Shown: piece by piece, positions 7,239 to 7,857 of the stretch
How positions within the stretch are numbered: the first letter of the stretch is position 1
Layout: every line of letters starts with the position of its first letter
Origin: an uncultured Eubacteriales bacterium
Lineage (GTDB): Bacteria; Bacillota; Clostridia; Lachnospirales; Lachnospiraceae
Assembly (NCBI GenBank): GCA_900321915.1
Contig: ONXW01000296.1
Coordinates: forward strand, 1 to 7,857
Length of the DNA stretch: 7,857 nucleotides
Direction of reading: 5' to 3'
Program-made: the position numbers and the translations under genes
The notes under the pieces: generated by a model
Databases searched by the model: none
Told to the model about the DNA's origin: nothing
Seen by the model: the letters and a program-made list of their open reading frames with translations, nothing else

Positions 7239-7533
7239 GTGCAATCCTCCAGGCTTCCAGTTCCGCATCGCGAATAATCTGGGCCACGGTGCGGATGGTT
7301 CCGGCGATCTTCTTCAGGTTCTCGGAGGTTGTCAGGACATCGCCCTGCACCTTCCTTCCCTTGGTCAGATAGGCCTGGGACGATTCGCTCTGCCACGCGC
7401 TGTGAATGTCCTGAAGCACATTCTGCAGATCCGTCCCGGAAATACGGCGAAGCTTTTTCGCCTGCGCTTCCAGCTGTGAAGCCTGACCGATTGCTTTGTT
7501 GTAATTGAAATAAATCTCTGCCAAGCTGCTCAT
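7222..7533 (-). CDS. WXG100-like protein with a Trp-X-Ser turn
   Basis: This encodes 103 residues, the typical WXG100 length of about 100. A helix rich in Ala, Gln, Leu and Lys (residues about 8-40) leads to SAWQSESSQAY, where W47 sits at the expected turn but S49 replaces the usual Gly. A second helix (about 58-98) follows, with Asn-Leu-Lys-Lys-Ile-Ala in the middle, common in the family. The start is supported by AGGGGG at 7540-7545, six bases upstream of the ATG. The C-terminus (AELEAWRIAHERKN) has no obvious YxxxD/E, unlike the neighbouring WXG100 protein, so the two are different paralogues, perhaps heterodimer partners. The last 17 bases overlap the start of the VWA-FHA gene, suggesting translational coupling. 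No signal peptide is present, as expected for type VII substrates. Export is inferred; the small helical-hairpin family is well supported. Confidence 0.85.
   Translation of the reverse strand: MSSLAEIYFNYNKAIGQASQLEAQAKKLRRISGTDLQNVLQDIHSAWQSESSQAYLTKGRKVQGDVLTTSENLKKIAGTIRTVAQIIRDAELEAWRIAHERKN
7246..7250 (-). promoter_or_regulatory. Ribosome binding site GGAGG deciding the VWA-FHA start
   Basis: A perfect GGAGG lies seven bases upstream of the ATG at 7238-7236, inside the end of the preceding WXG100 gene. The in-frame ATG at 7268 has no comparable site upstream, and starting there would put ten polar residues before the signal sequence. This favours 7238 as the true start. Confidence 0.8.
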
Positions 7534-7545
7534 CTTAATCCCCCT

Positions 7546-7857
7546 TTATACGATTCCCGATGTCTTCAGGGCTGCTCCGACATTCACAACGGCTCTCTCC
7601 GCCTGCTCATAGATTCCCGCCATCTGGAGGAGATCCTGCGGATGCTCATTCAGTCTCTTCATCATATGGGCAATGTCATCCTGGAAGGAATCGTACCCCT
7701 GGCGGTCCAGGTCTCCGGCATCCCCTATCCAGTATCCCCTGGTCCTGTCGGAAATGTCCTCGATGTTCCTGAATCTTCTCTCAATATCATTGATAAGTGC
7801 GGTAAATTCGCCTGCCTTCTGGCGAAGAACCTGCGGCGTAACTCTGAGTGTAATTGC
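7546..7857 (-). CDS. WXG100-family protein, 5' end cut by the window edge
   Basis: This frame runs open from the window edge to a TAA at 7546-7548, giving 103 visible residues; the start codon lies beyond 7857. The visible N-terminus reads AITLRVTPQVLRQKAGEF, which resembles the usual beginning of WXG100 proteins, so probably only one or a few codons are missing. Two helical stretches flank YWIGDAG, with the Trp-X-Gly hairpin at visible residues 43-45. WXG100 proteins fold as helix-turn-helix hairpins, form homo- or heterodimers and are typically exported by type VII (ESX/Yuk) secretion systems. A Tyr-x-x-x-Glu element (YEQAE, visible residues 83-87) lies near the end of helix 2 and resembles the YxxxD/E export motif of ESX substrates. 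The next gene starts 12 bases downstream, so the two are probably co-translated and may pair. Family assignment is strong; export and the identity of the exporter are inferred. Confidence 0.85.
   Translation of the reverse strand, partial: AITLRVTPQVLRQKAGEFTALINDIERRFRNIEDISDRTRGYWIGDAGDLDRQGYDSFQDDIAHMMKRLNEHPQDLLQMAGIYEQAERAVVNVGAALKTSGIV

Larger units (their letters stand above)
2..7857 (-). other. Probable single operon of six genes
   Basis: All six genes share a strand. The spacings in transcription order are 12 bases, a 17-base overlap, then 30, 15 and 4 bases. No gap is large enough for a typical intergenic promoter plus terminator, and the last four proteins share related domains (VWA twice, TPR-like regions three times). 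The operon's promoter must lie beyond 7857, and its end may lie before position 1. More genes, such as a PP2C phosphatase or an ATPase, could sit upstream but cannot be seen here. Confidence 0.75.

Noticed and set aside
7236..7268. Upstream in-frame ATG at 7268 for the VWA-FHA gene
   Set aside because: No ribosome binding site precedes it, and it would add ten polar residues ahead of a normal signal sequence; the ATG at 7238 has GGAGG at a good distance.
4806..7277. Long plus-strand open frame (823 codons) opposite the kinase and VWA-FHA genes
   Set aside because: It is antisense to two genes with unmistakable domains. Its translation is rich in His, Pro, Arg, Leu and Gln with no recognisable motif, as expected from the complement of GC-rich coding sequence that rarely uses TTA, CTA or TCA.

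Overview
The window holds six genes, all on the minus strand and packed head to tail, so transcription runs from position 7857 towards position 1. The widest gap between genes is 30 bases and one pair overlaps by 17 bases, which fits a single operon. The DNA is moderately GC-rich. Purine-rich Shine-Dalgarno sites, WXG100 proteins, a membrane Ser/Thr kinase with a DFN motif and a VWA-FHA membrane protein suggest a Gram-positive Clostridia-type bacterium (Bacillota, perhaps Lachnospiraceae). That placement is inferred from style, not from a marker gene.

In transcription order: (1) 7857-7546, a WXG100-family small helical protein whose first codon lies outside the window; (2) 7533-7222, a second WXG100-like protein with Trp-X-Ser in place of Trp-X-Gly; (3) 7238-5721, a secreted VWA domain joined through one membrane helix to a cytoplasmic FHA phosphothreonine-binding domain; (4) 5690-3609, a cytoplasmic Ser/Thr kinase domain, one membrane helix and a long TPR-like helical ectodomain; (5) 3593-2136, a membrane-anchored ectodomain of TPRs, a chitobiase-C-terminal-like beta-sandwich and 22-residue leucine-rich repeats; (6) 2131-2, a protein with two N-terminal membrane helices, a Sel1/TPR-like helical region and a C-terminal VWA domain with a complete MIDAS. 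No gene-free stretch over 300 bases exists, and I see no RNA gene, mobile element, CRISPR array or convincing terminator.

The parts suggest a membrane-spanning signalling or export assembly. Inside the cell a kinase can phosphorylate threonines and an FHA domain can read them. Outside, two VWA domains, two TPR-type regions and one LRR domain offer a large protein-protein interaction surface. The two WXG100 proteins at the front are the class of small substrates or co-substrates exported by type VII (ESX/Yuk) systems. No EssC/FtsK-type ATPase is in the window, so a link to a type VII system is inference from the WXG100 pair and from kinase-FHA logic. The kinase also has the same overall topology as EssB/YukC, the bitopic pseudokinase subunit of Bacillota type VII systems, but it keeps its catalytic residues. 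I do not recognise this exact gene set as a named, characterised system.
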